NCBI GenBank assembly: GCA_031402435.1
Contig: JANNSJ010000045.1
Location: forward strand, 24,408-88,407
Length of the DNA stretch: 64,000 bases
Direction: 5' to 3'
DNA from: UBA11986 sp031402435
GTDB lineage: Bacteria; Bacteroidota; Ignavibacteria; UBA10030; UBA6906
Below the pieces are notes generated by a model that was not told where the DNA came from, did not search any database, and worked only from the letters and a program-made list of their open reading frames with translations. Within the stretch, counting starts at the first letter, position 1. The number at the start of each line of letters is the position of its first letter. Shown piece after piece: positions 51,701 to 58,451 of the stretch. The translations under genes were made by a program, and so were the position numbers.

Positions 51701-51767
51701 CATATACTTCTACCGTATTCAGGCCGGGGATTTTGTGAAAACAAGCAAGATGCTTCTCTTGAAATAG
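45768..51767 (+). CDS. Giant T9SS-exported protein: InlB-type repeats, beta-helix, metzincin site, VWA domain
   Basis: 1999 residues. After a signal peptide (FVCLLLITGAVNALTQS) come a galactose-binding-like domain (40-205) and InlB/Listeria-Bacteroides-type repeats (205-610, e.g. YTLTYTAGAGGSIVGTNPQT). A right-handed beta-helix follows (about 620-850, IRNLEVRGFASSGICIMGDN). A zinc-protease motif HESGHVLGLAD at 1117-1127 fits HExxHxxGxxD of metzincins. A VWA domain starts near 1183 with a DGSTS metal site. A TNWQGA tandem repeat lies near 1374-1400, then an Ig-like domain and a pectin-lyase-like region. The sorting domain (LSQNYPNPFNPTTRI ... GIYFYRIQAGDFVKTSK) ends it. It is likely cell-surface and involved in adhesion or proteolysis. 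A hairpin at 51797-51831 follows. Confidence 0.88.
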   Translation: MSKRYWVSGNKLKTAWRNSGFVCLLLITGAVNALTQSSTVFLPYEATGYKALMTKASSVPANFQSPTFNDASWTTKVAAFGKLNPACPLNTSGHIHTEWAETKDVLLRKHITLPAGTRNVKVSVAIDNSVQVWLNGTDISGGIRVHDDCAGFGDFVFNVPDNLLIAGDNVLAVRAFWMNANRYIDVQVSGTISSTITSSAGSHGTISPSGVTTVPYGGSQSYEITPKVEYHVASVLVDGISVGAVTSYTFTNVTSNHTISASFAINTYTLTYTAGAGGSIVGTNPQTVNHDGNGTIVTATPNSGYHFVNWSDGLLTAARTDMNVTANLSVTANFAINTYQLTVTSGTGGAITAPPTSPVTVNHGAATPITATATAGYTFTGWTVVAGTASIGNPAQLSTTAALTSGNAAVRANFLLNTYIITPSVEATGNGTITPNTPQMVAHGAGTSFTFTAEAHYHVASVVVDNVAWFTAQAQVYQPRDTTYSFTNVDANHTISATFSQDWYPLQVNAKTYDVTYDIYSGTRTYTLSNAVGGYFTVGNSSTQLTDYVQPYEYGQSVNLTAIPEPNYHFVSWIVTKGAVQTEVPGYQYAVLLDTVTSIEAKFGKNDTQSIPVTSNQDNSGPPAVGSLRWALNISNGNPGLDTIQFNITGTEADRTILLFSPLTLTDQTVTGGTLTIVEPSPGYSGNGNGFELLGGFSPQFGYTPQGSTIRNLEVRGFASSGICIMGDNNVVQGNRIHNNGSHGVCIKDGNGNLIGGTNSGDGNIIYSNGGNGVEVRTVSALVPPANNGILGNLIYSNSGLGIDLGGNGITANTYPPGPSQPLIRPATPTAVNYGVNFPLLHFASVPANVLTNSEVVGSLLSWPNTAFRVQIYLTDSSADINGEGSELIGQQMLTTDSIGFASFTTQVARHLMVGQFVTATATDFANNTSEFAANLPVGVRTKYYDTGTNTGGGHFVVNLTLSGIPLHWRDGLLKFRLSRTATNSGFQAAMQSSFGTWGSVSPFNITEYLDPTPSAVSDTADAKWGGNPDGFNNVVWIDGTNAAGTWNSATGVPDNVIAVTRLRYNAVTGEITDADMAINRQTFGFEIMPGPIEEDAGSIVDPPGSQPKDIEATVTHESGHVLGLADIYNPGYPQYVPDMLFGNQNVTMYGFIKDQENAKRTLKPADAAGIAWMYDNVPDSHLDLALVFDGSTSFTSTYNAFNASKNSAEELITKLRFGDRITIFQFGGSAFQATVGLPGIGGAPPIQITNAVNFLRALAANGSTALTGALNQANTLLGGSALGIKAAVLFSAVETNDATNALAAAAALNASNIRLFTMGFPASSGQNLSSSIADLTGGAYFLTDNTSISQVLKEVWNEVTGLQLIVASSALANATNWQGATNWQGATNWQGATNWQGAIDPGTTALLPATNWQGSRFVLFLVPPGFDAPGFGTQPPLVLGAPLPDYIVSPANVGTKFPGGKYIEGPTYSYYYIPGPPPGTWLSHLEGDNTGTPNGEKILFNLVADASVRMDVLLASSTYNPGDPVTIRAILRRGGGAPGEEHTTFDPSSGEPIIDATVIAQITRPGSSTPELPSLQLAHQGDGTYIGTYNNADLAGTYDFKVIAQVPNPAQPGTSFPRESQQSFFVVPPFVPNAVLFATNSISIQDTANIVSGSVIVNNTRVGSGVELSLGRRVTTPSNYTLKASRITILAGSTVAGNVFYNSLANGGTITGTTQTPLPLPVVNTLPAFETATIGTQDITVRSNTQVTLAPGRYRTVYVDDRATLTLTGGTYEMKSLEVEENANLLFTAPTHVRISLGFQSEDNSYVGPKQGTTIDASSITFYVAGTNTASPFSKAVNLYYDAKVFANIYAKNGTIVMGDRTQATGAFLAKDITVGKKVQITLATSFSGLAKGAASNWTQQPTDVPATFSLSQNYPNPFNPTTRIQYGLPKQSNVKLTIHNVLGQEVARLVEGEQNAGFYEIQWNGRNESGAMAASGIYFYRIQAGDFVKTSKMLLLK
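49890..49970 (+). repeat. Coding minisatellite TNWQGA in the giant protein
   Basis: Four back-to-back 18-base units, each read as (A)TNWQG, with a fifth unit 45 bases later (LLPATNWQGSR). Units differ at silent third positions (AATTGGCAAGG, AACTGGCAGGG). Confidence 0.85.
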
Positions 51768-51796
51768 GGTTCTCAAGAAATCATACTTGACATTCC

Positions 51797-51831
51797 AAGC
51801 TACCACGAGTGTGTTGCACTTGTGGTAGCTT
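51797..51831. terminator. Perfect 10-bp hairpin between the giant protein and the propeller sensor
   Basis: AAGCTACCAC (51797-51806) and GTGGTAGCTT (51822-51831) pair perfectly around a 15-base loop. There is only a short T stretch after it. It likely ends the upstream transcript. A GTG at 51832 just after it is therefore a poor start for the next gene. Confidence 0.65.
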
Positions 51832-51840
51832 GTGATTATT

Positions 51841-54800
51841 ATGGGCATCATCAACAGAATGACTCGAATCTACAAGATGCAACGCAAGACTTTCAAGGAA
51901 AGAGGATCTCCCTACAGAACCTGGAAGCGTCGTTGGTGGCTCCTCGTAGATTATCTTTCCTGCCTTATTGCCGTTCTTTTTCCTGCCACTTCTGGCGCTC
52001 AGGACGCTGTGATGTTTCGACATCTCACCGTAAACCAGGGGCTGTCACAGGGGAGTGTCGTTAGCATCCTCCAGGACAGTCAGGGACTCATGTGGTTTGG
52101 TACACAGGATGGCCTGAACAGATTTAATGGATATAACTTCACTGTCTTCAAGAATACTCCTGCAGATACTGCAAGTTTGAATAACAATTTCATCGTCACC
52201 ATAGCCGAAGACTCAAGCAAGACACTCTGGATTGGTACCCTGAACAATCCGCAAGAGTTGAACCGTTTTGATCGGGCCACAGAAACGTTTTCACAGATAC
52301 CAACTGATAGCGCCGATCTTAGAAATGCGCGTGTCGGGTCGGTGTTTTCAAGTTATGAAGATCCATCGGGTGTACGTTGGTCGGGAAAAATCGGTGAAGG
52401 TGTGACCCGCTATGATCGCCGTAGCGGGAACCGCACCATCTTCAAACACGACCCTGCAGATCCGGCAAGTCTTGCCGACAACAGAGTCTATTCAGTGTAT
52501 GGAGACCGATCCGGCACGATTTGGGTTGGTACACGGGAAGGTCTTGACCGGTTTGACCCGAAGACCGGTGGATTTGTGCATTACAGGCATGACGAGAAGA
52601 ATCCGCAAAGCTTGAGTGACAACTGGATATGGCCGATCCTGGAGGATCGAACAGGTGTGCTCTGGTTCGGAACATTCCGCGCAGGGCTGAACCGCTTCGA
52701 CCGTGCTACCGAAACATTCACACACTTCAAACACAATGACTCAGATCCCAGAAGTTTGTGTGATGATCGTTTGTACTCGTTGTATCAGGACCGGTCGGGG
52801 ATAATATGGGTTGGAACCATCAATGGCGTTGACTACTTCAACCCGGAAATCGCGGCGTTTACACACTATCGCAGCGACCCGAAGAATCCGGACGGGCTGG
52901 GTCACAATGCCGTGTATTCGATGTATCTTGATAAACCGGGGACAGTCTGGATCGGCACGGAGACTGGACTGGATGCATGGAACCGATCAACCGGCAAGTT
53001 CACTCACTATCGACATGATCCGTCCAATGCAGGAAGCCTGGGTGAGAATTTAGTTCAGTGTATTCTGGAAGACAAATCCGGTTCGCTCTGGTTGGGCACA
53101 CAGAGCAACGGGCTCGACCGATTCGACCGCGCCTCCGGTAAGTTCACTCATTATCGGCATGATCCATCAAATCCAAAGAGCCTCAGTGACAACCGTATCT
53201 ACGCACTGCTGGAAGACCGCCGGGGTGAGATGTGGATAGGAACATACGGTGGCGGTCTCAATCGGCTGGATCGCAAGACCAACACGTTCAAAGCGTATAC
53301 TCAAAACGATTCCGTTCCGGGCAGCTTGAGTGGGCCGGGAGTTTGGTCTCTCTACGAAGACCGCGATGGCGTGTTGTGGATGGGGACATACAAGGGGGGA
53401 CTTGATCGTTTCGACCGGGAGACTGAGACCTTCAAACATTTCGCAAGTGATCCTTCAAACCCCAAAAGCCTTAGTCACGAAACAGTAATTTGCATGTGTG
53501 AGGATCGGGCGGGAAATCTCTGGGTAGGAACAATGAGTGGCCTGAACCGGTTTGAGCCGAAGACCGGAACATTTCAACGATACTTTGAGAAGGATGGTCT
53601 TCCCAATAGCTATATCAATGGGATTCTCGAGGACAATCAAGGAAATCTCTGGATAAGCACCGTCAAAGGAATATCGCGGTATGATGCACAGCGGAATGTC
53701 TTCCGCAATTTTGATGAGAGCGATGGTCTCCAGGGAAACGAATTTAATTCGGGTGCGTATGCCAAAGATCCCAGGACCGGAGAGATGTATTTCGGCGGGA
53801 TGAACGGGTTCAACGTGTTCGACCCGGCCAGGGTATCGAACAACCCATTTGTACCACCGGTTGTCTTCACCGCGTTCATCAGGTACAACACCGACGATGA
53901 GGAAGGCAAGCCTATCGTTGAAAAGGGGATTGCCGCGAAGTCAGGAATCGCTCTAACATATAAGGACAATGTCGCCTCCTTTGAATTCGCTGCGCTGAAT
54001 TATCATAACGCATTCAAGAATCTCTATGCGTACAAACTTGAAGGGCTCAACGATAACTGGATCCAACTGGGCACGGAACGCAAGGCAACATTCACCAATC
54101 TGGACGCCGGTGAATATGTACTGCAAGTGAAGGGCTCGAACAATGATGGTGTGTGGAACAACGAAGGCGCCTCGCTTACATTGGTTGTGACTCCGCCGTG
54201 GTGGAAGACAACCTGGGCATATTCCGGTTATACGTTGATGATTCTCGGCTTTCTGTATGGTGCGCGTAGAGTTGAAATCAACAGGCGCGAGCAGAAAGCC
54301 CAAGTGCGGGAGTCACAGTTGCGCACGAAAGCAGCAGAAGCGGAGAAGCGGGTACTTGAAGCGGAAAACGAACGGAAGACGAAGGAACTGGAAGAGGCAA
54401 GAGAGCTTCAGCTCTCCATGCTTCCCAAGAGTGTGCCCAAGCTTGATCATCTTGACATTGCCGTGTTCATGAAGACGTCAACTGAAGTTGGCGGGGATTA
54501 TTACGATTTCAGCACAGAGCAGGATGGAACGCTTAACGTTGCGTTCGGCGACGCGACGGGGCACGGGATGCAGGCCGGAACGATTGTTACACTCATGAAG
54601 GGATTCTTTACCTCGGATGCATCACGGCTTGATATCCAGACATTCTTCAATCACTGCAGCAAAGCGATTAAAGAGATCAAGCTTGGGAGACTTCTCATGG
54701 CGTTCAGTCTCTTGAAGGTGAAAGGGAACAAAGTGTCGATGTCGACTGCAGGGATGCCCCCGATTTTCCTGCGCAGGAAAGACTCAGGCGCGGTGGAAGA

Positions 54801-55095
54801 AATCATGCTCAAAGGTATGCCACTTGGTGCAATGAAGAACTTTCCGTATGCCCTCCACGAGACAGAGTTGAAGAGTGGGGATACCATTCTCCTGATCAGC
54901 GACGGCCTGCCAGAGCAGAAGAACGACCAGGGGGAAATGTTTGACTACAGCAGAGTGCAACAGGCATTTGCGGAAGTGGGATATCGTTCACCAGACGACA
55001 TCATCAAGCATCTTGTTGATGCGGGAGAAAACTGGATGAAAGGTGCTCAGCAGGAGGACGATATTACGATGCTTGTCATAAAAATGAAAACGTAG
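51841..55095 (+). CDS. Two-component-propeller sensor with RsbU/SpoIIE phosphatase output
   Basis: About 1084 residues from ATG 51841; ATG 51859 and 51877 are alternatives and place the signal segment (WWLLVDYLSCLIAVLFPAT) nearer the start. Two seven-bladed Reg_prop propellers follow (repeats such as DRSGTIWVGTREGLDRFDPKTG), then a Y_Y_Y domain (YAYKLEGLNDNWIQLGTERK). A membrane helix (TTWAYSGYTLMILGFLYGA) and coiled coil come next. The PP2C-type SpoIIE domain has GGDYYDF, GDATGHGMQAG, LISDGLPEQ and DDITMLV, with all metal Asp positions kept. It should dephosphorylate a STAS antagonist such as the one at 55573 when an extracellular ligand binds. HK output is replaced by a phosphatase. Confidence 0.9.
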   Translation: MGIINRMTRIYKMQRKTFKERGSPYRTWKRRWWLLVDYLSCLIAVLFPATSGAQDAVMFRHLTVNQGLSQGSVVSILQDSQGLMWFGTQDGLNRFNGYNFTVFKNTPADTASLNNNFIVTIAEDSSKTLWIGTLNNPQELNRFDRATETFSQIPTDSADLRNARVGSVFSSYEDPSGVRWSGKIGEGVTRYDRRSGNRTIFKHDPADPASLADNRVYSVYGDRSGTIWVGTREGLDRFDPKTGGFVHYRHDEKNPQSLSDNWIWPILEDRTGVLWFGTFRAGLNRFDRATETFTHFKHNDSDPRSLCDDRLYSLYQDRSGIIWVGTINGVDYFNPEIAAFTHYRSDPKNPDGLGHNAVYSMYLDKPGTVWIGTETGLDAWNRSTGKFTHYRHDPSNAGSLGENLVQCILEDKSGSLWLGTQSNGLDRFDRASGKFTHYRHDPSNPKSLSDNRIYALLEDRRGEMWIGTYGGGLNRLDRKTNTFKAYTQNDSVPGSLSGPGVWSLYEDRDGVLWMGTYKGGLDRFDRETETFKHFASDPSNPKSLSHETVICMCEDRAGNLWVGTMSGLNRFEPKTGTFQRYFEKDGLPNSYINGILEDNQGNLWISTVKGISRYDAQRNVFRNFDESDGLQGNEFNSGAYAKDPRTGEMYFGGMNGFNVFDPARVSNNPFVPPVVFTAFIRYNTDDEEGKPIVEKGIAAKSGIALTYKDNVASFEFAALNYHNAFKNLYAYKLEGLNDNWIQLGTERKATFTNLDAGEYVLQVKGSNNDGVWNNEGASLTLVVTPPWWKTTWAYSGYTLMILGFLYGARRVEINRREQKAQVRESQLRTKAAEAEKRVLEAENERKTKELEEARELQLSMLPKSVPKLDHLDIAVFMKTSTEVGGDYYDFSTEQDGTLNVAFGDATGHGMQAGTIVTLMKGFFTSDASRLDIQTFFNHCSKAIKEIKLGRLLMAFSLLKVKGNKVSMSTAGMPPIFLRRKDSGAVEEIMLKGMPLGAMKNFPYALHETELKSGDTILLISDGLPEQKNDQGEMFDYSRVQQAFAEVGYRSPDDIIKHLVDAGENWMKGAQQEDDITMLVIKMKT

Positions 55096-55148
55096 TCATT
55101 GCCGCCCATGAAACCCGCTCCAGGTGAGCATAACCGAAAGACAATCGA

Positions 55149-55565
55149 ATGAAGGGTGCAATTTCACTCAAAGTATCGTTGCCAAAGATTCCGGATATTG
55201 AACTCGTGGCAATCGAAGGACTTGAACGTCTTGCCCACCATCTGGGAATTGCAGATGAGAAGATCGGTGAAGCAAGGGTACTCGTTACTGAAGCGATCAT
55301 CAATGCGCTCGAACATTCCGGTGAAGACAATCCTCTTGTCAAAGTGGAATTCACGATGACGAAACAGGAACTGATCATTCTGATCAGAGACTATGGCAAA
55401 GGATTTGAACCATCGTCGGTTGAAGATCCGGACATTCGCGGCAAGATGGGAACAAAGGACAAGCGTGGATGGGGTCTTAAGCTCATGAAGACAATGTCAG
55501 ACGATTTTCGCATTGAATCGAACGATCACGGAACCAGAATTACCATCAAAAAGCTACTCAGCTAG
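55149..55565 (+). CDS. Anti-sigma-factor serine kinase (RsbW/SpoIIAB-like)
   Basis: 138 residues of the HATPase_c_2 type. The N-box (LVTEAIINALEHSGEDN) and G-box (IRDYGKGFEP ... KRGWGLKLMKTMSDDF) match RsbW-like switch kinases. It would phosphorylate the STAS protein and, when the STAS protein is dephosphorylated, be held by it. No sigma factor gene lies nearby, so the output target is unknown. It lies 53 bases after the sensor phosphatase and seven bases before the STAS gene. Confidence 0.88.
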   Translation: MKGAISLKVSLPKIPDIELVAIEGLERLAHHLGIADEKIGEARVLVTEAIINALEHSGEDNPLVKVEFTMTKQELIILIRDYGKGFEPSSVEDPDIRGKMGTKDKRGWGLKLMKTMSDDFRIESNDHGTRITIKKLLS

Positions 55566-55572
55566 GGAGTCC

Positions 55573-55929
55573 ATGGAACAACAATTCACTCTCACTTCCG
55601 AGGTACGAAACGATTGTCTGGTTATCACGACATCGGGTTATGTGAACAACGTCGGCGGCGAGAAGATCGCACAGGAATTTACCCGCCACTTTGAGAAAGG
55701 AACGAAGAAGGTCATCGTCAATCTGGCACAATCCAAGGTTGTAAATTCGATTGGCATGTCTTTTCTCATTGATATTATCGATCAGCTCAACGATGCTGGC
55801 GGCAAGATGGTGTTTACGAACCTTGACCCCGCAGTAGACAAGATGCTTACGATCATGGGACTTTTTCAATTTGCGGGCAAGGGCAAAACAGTTGAGGATG
55901 CTGTTGCGTTGCTGGCAATCGAGAAGTAA
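55573..55929 (+). CDS. STAS-domain anti-sigma-factor antagonist (SpoIIAA/RsbV-like)
   Basis: 118 residues from ATG 55573 with GGGAG upstream. The STAS pattern is clear: LVITTSGYVNNVGGEKIAQE, then KKVIVNLAQSKVVNSIGMSF, where the Ser of NSIG is the expected phosphorylation site, then a C-terminal helix. Phosphorylation by the kinase next door would switch it off and the two PP2C proteins would switch it on. It lies between the kinase and the second phosphatase, a complete partner-switching module. Confidence 0.9.
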   Translation: MEQQFTLTSEVRNDCLVITTSGYVNNVGGEKIAQEFTRHFEKGTKKVIVNLAQSKVVNSIGMSFLIDIIDQLNDAGGKMVFTNLDPAVDKMLTIMGLFQFAGKGKTVEDAVALLAIEK

Positions 55930-55938
55930 CACAACAAC

Positions 55939-57549
55939 ATGAAAGCTTCTGCACCCAAAAGTAGTCATGCCCACCGGCTTCTTGTCCAGATTGAGTCCCT
56001 TCAGGATGGATTTCGGAAACTCACAAAAGCAGCCACGCTGAAGGACCTTGCCGACCAATTTGCCACAGTCCTTGATCGGGTTTTTCCGAACACGCAGACG
56101 TATCTGTTTCACCGTGCCGAACATTCTGACCAGTGGCAATCGCTTCAACCAAGTATTCCGGATACACTTTCCCTCCCATCTCCCGGTGAATTGACTGATG
56201 CATCCGGTTTTCTCGACAAGGCCTCCAGAAGTATGTACGCCGTTCAGCGCCTCGTCGATAAATCGCATGTAGGGCTGGTACTGACACAACAATCCGGCAA
56301 AAAAAAATACTCTGATGACGACGTCGTTTCGCTCCGGCTGTTCGTGCAGCTTTTCGACAACGCACATCAATCGTTGCTTCATCGCCGAAAGGAAAAGGAG
56401 CTGATCTTTGCATTGAACCATCGCGTTCTGCAGCTCAACAGTCTTATCGATACCGGTATCGAAGTGTCAAAACTCTACCAACGGATTCCTCTTCATCAAT
56501 TGGCGCTGGAACGAGCCGCATCACTCACGAATGCCTCCAAAGGTCTTGTCAGCGTGAAGCGTAAGGATCGATCAAAAGAAGAAATGACCTTTCCTGCCGG
56601 TCAGCGTACAAAAAAAGTAGAGGACCCGAGTCACTGCATTACATCGAGCTTCAAATTCGGAGGCGATAAGTACACGTTCAAACTCTTTGAAAAAGAGAGC
56701 CGCCATGGCATTCTTCCTTTCGAAGAAACTGACCAGCTATTGCTTGATGCTCTGACCCGTCAGGTCCATGCGTCTCTCGAAAACCGGTATCTGCATCAAC
56801 AGGAACTGGAGAAGCAGAAGATCGAGCGGGAAATATCGGTTGCTGCTGCGATCCAACAGCGGATTCTTCCTGAAGTTCTTCCCGTGATCGAAGGGTACGA
56901 TATTGCCGGGGTCAATATTCCCTCAAAGCTCGTCGGCGGAGACTACTTTGATTGCATAGCGTTGCCCGATGGAAGGTACGTGCTCGTCATGGCGGACGTG
57001 GCGGGGAAGGGGATGCCTGCGGCATTGCTCGTAAGCAGTCTGCACGCGTATCTTTCGGCGTATCTCGAAACACCTATATCGCTTGCAGAGCTGGCTGGCC
57101 GGCTCAACAAAGTCATCTGTCGCACGTCAACTGCTGACAAGTTCATCACGGCGTTTATCGCGATACTCACACCTGGCACCGGGGAGGTTGAGGCAGTGAA
57201 TGCCGGACATAACCCTGTGTATAGGCTGAAGCAGGATGGTACGATTCAAGAGATTAAGGCCAGTGGAGTTCCGTTTGGCATGTTGGATTTGGATCTCCCA
57301 TATCAGAACGAACGGATCGTGTTGAGCAAAGGCGAACGATTGCTGCTGTATACGGATGGGATTCCCGAAGCCACGAACGAGCAGAACCAATTGTATGAGT
57401 CAGCCGTTCCTCTTCAGGAGTTTCTCAAGCGTCATAAGTCTGATAACGCTGAAGCATTCATCCAGGATCTGATTGACGACATAAGAAAATTCACCGGCCG
57501 TGCGTCTCAAAGCGACGACATTACAGCCCTGTATCTAGTGCGGCCATGA
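55939..57549 (+). CDS. Cytoplasmic PP2C-type phosphatase (RsbU-like) with GAF-like sensor
   Basis: 536 residues without a signal peptide. Residues 15-150 and 160-290 look like GAF-type sensor domains. A coiled coil (QEKQKIEREISVAAAIQQRI-like helix) leads to the SpoIIE domain: LVGGDYFDCIAL, VMADVAGKGMPAALLVSSL, TDGIPEATNEQNQ and SDDITALYL, with metal Asp residues kept. It would dephosphorylate the STAS protein nine bases upstream in response to an internal signal, while the propeller protein reports an external one. The ligand is unknown. Confidence 0.88.
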   Translation: MKASAPKSSHAHRLLVQIESLQDGFRKLTKAATLKDLADQFATVLDRVFPNTQTYLFHRAEHSDQWQSLQPSIPDTLSLPSPGELTDASGFLDKASRSMYAVQRLVDKSHVGLVLTQQSGKKKYSDDDVVSLRLFVQLFDNAHQSLLHRRKEKELIFALNHRVLQLNSLIDTGIEVSKLYQRIPLHQLALERAASLTNASKGLVSVKRKDRSKEEMTFPAGQRTKKVEDPSHCITSSFKFGGDKYTFKLFEKESRHGILPFEETDQLLLDALTRQVHASLENRYLHQQELEKQKIEREISVAAAIQQRILPEVLPVIEGYDIAGVNIPSKLVGGDYFDCIALPDGRYVLVMADVAGKGMPAALLVSSLHAYLSAYLETPISLAELAGRLNKVICRTSTADKFITAFIAILTPGTGEVEAVNAGHNPVYRLKQDGTIQEIKASGVPFGMLDLDLPYQNERIVLSKGERLLLYTDGIPEATNEQNQLYESAVPLQEFLKRHKSDNAEAFIQDLIDDIRKFTGRASQSDDITALYLVRP

Positions 57550-57569
57550 CAATTCTCTCGCAGCATGGT

Positions 57570-57662
57570 TCCCCCGGCGGTTTTCCGGAGGGCCAAATAA
57601 CATCGCCTTATGTAAGTGGGTCGGACAAAAACCTTTGCCAGCCAAGCCCCCTGCCTTCCAGT
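57570..57662. repeat. Family G repeat, copy 1 (partial)
   Basis: The block contains GGCCAAATAACATCGCCTTA, then TGTAAGTGGGTCGGACAAA and CCTTTGCCAGCCAAGC. It matches 60440-60532 closely. The left arm present in the second copy is absent here. Confidence 0.75.
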
Positions 57663-57855
57663 GCATTCCCTGAAAAACCGATATATAATGGAATCATCAA
57701 AAACTGCACATACCGAAAGGGACAATGGATATGTGCATCCGCATTACATATCGATGGCCGCGAAAACGATGGAGGAGGTTTTCTGATGTGGCATTTGAGA
57801 ATTGAATAAGTGGTTTCGGTTTCTCGGTAGGAAACCGCCACGCGAGGGCAACAAA

Positions 57856-57887
57856 AAACCCTCACCAGCTTTCACTAGTGAGGGTTT
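57856..57887 (-). terminator. Hairpin terminator, second copy
   Basis: AAACCCTCAC and GTGAGGGTTT pair over 10 bp. On the minus strand the right arm continues into six T residues, a good intrinsic terminator for something read leftward. The only thing upstream on that strand is the tRNA-3'-like TGTCCCCGCTACAA. Confidence 0.6.
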
Positions 57888-57897
57888 ACAGAAGTCT

Positions 57898-57911
57898 TTG
57901 TAGCGGGGACA
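57898..57911 (-). other. tRNA-3'-end-like 14-mer, copy 2
   Basis: Identical to 44696-44709 and in the same orientation (minus strand TGTCCCCGCTACAA), again next to the hairpin. No tRNA body is seen. Confidence 0.35.
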
Positions 57912-58451
57912 CGCTGCATTTTCTACCTACAATGACGGAGGGCGGTATCCTGATCTCCGGTCAACTGAGCTTCTGAGGTCGGTGGGGGTATACTCAAGTT
58001 GTAGGATACAGCCAGCGATTGAATTTACCCCCGGTAGTGGCAAATGGTAGTCGAATACGGTGTCATTCCAGACGGATTACGACGCAATCAACGTTTGTCC
58101 TTGACAATGGCGTGCATCGTGGCATATTGTAAGTGTACTTCCATTCCTATTCAAAATAGATTCCCGGTGTTTTCGTCTGGAAACCCCGGTGATGGACCCT
58201 TCACATGTCGGGCAAGTCTCACTCCCATTCTCCTCTTACAGCGAAATCTCAAGCATTCGACTCTCTTGATTTCACACAAATAGATTTACTGCGTCGGTGT
58301 TGCTCTAGAGTGTTGCAGTAACTTCCGTCGTCCCATTACATTTACGTTGACGGTGTGCGAAACGCCTTTCTTCAGATGTTTCTGCAGAATAGGTTTCTCT
58401 TGAACATTCAATATTCCTTATCCTTGGTTTACATTTCATAGGTGATTCGAC

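Larger units (their letters stand above)
57663..58451. other. Long spacer with hairpin, tRNA-like 14-mer and short shared words
   Basis: No gene is supported. A hairpin AAACCCTCAC (57856-57865)/GTGAGGGTTT (57878-57887) precedes TTGTAGCGGGGACA (57898-57911), as at 44651-44709. CCCCCGGTAGTGGCAA near 58029-58044 recurs at about 60107-60122 after the next gene. The leader of the 58452 gene occupies the last 150 bases. Confidence 0.6.

Noticed and set aside
51832..51840. GTG 51832 as start of the propeller sensor
   Set aside because: It lies directly after the stem of the hairpin at 51797-51831; the ATGs at 51841, 51859 or 51877 are better placed before the signal segment.
57546..57809. Short reading frames after the second phosphatase gene
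   Set aside because: They run through a repeat shared with 60440-60532, have no ribosome-binding site and no recognisable protein pattern.
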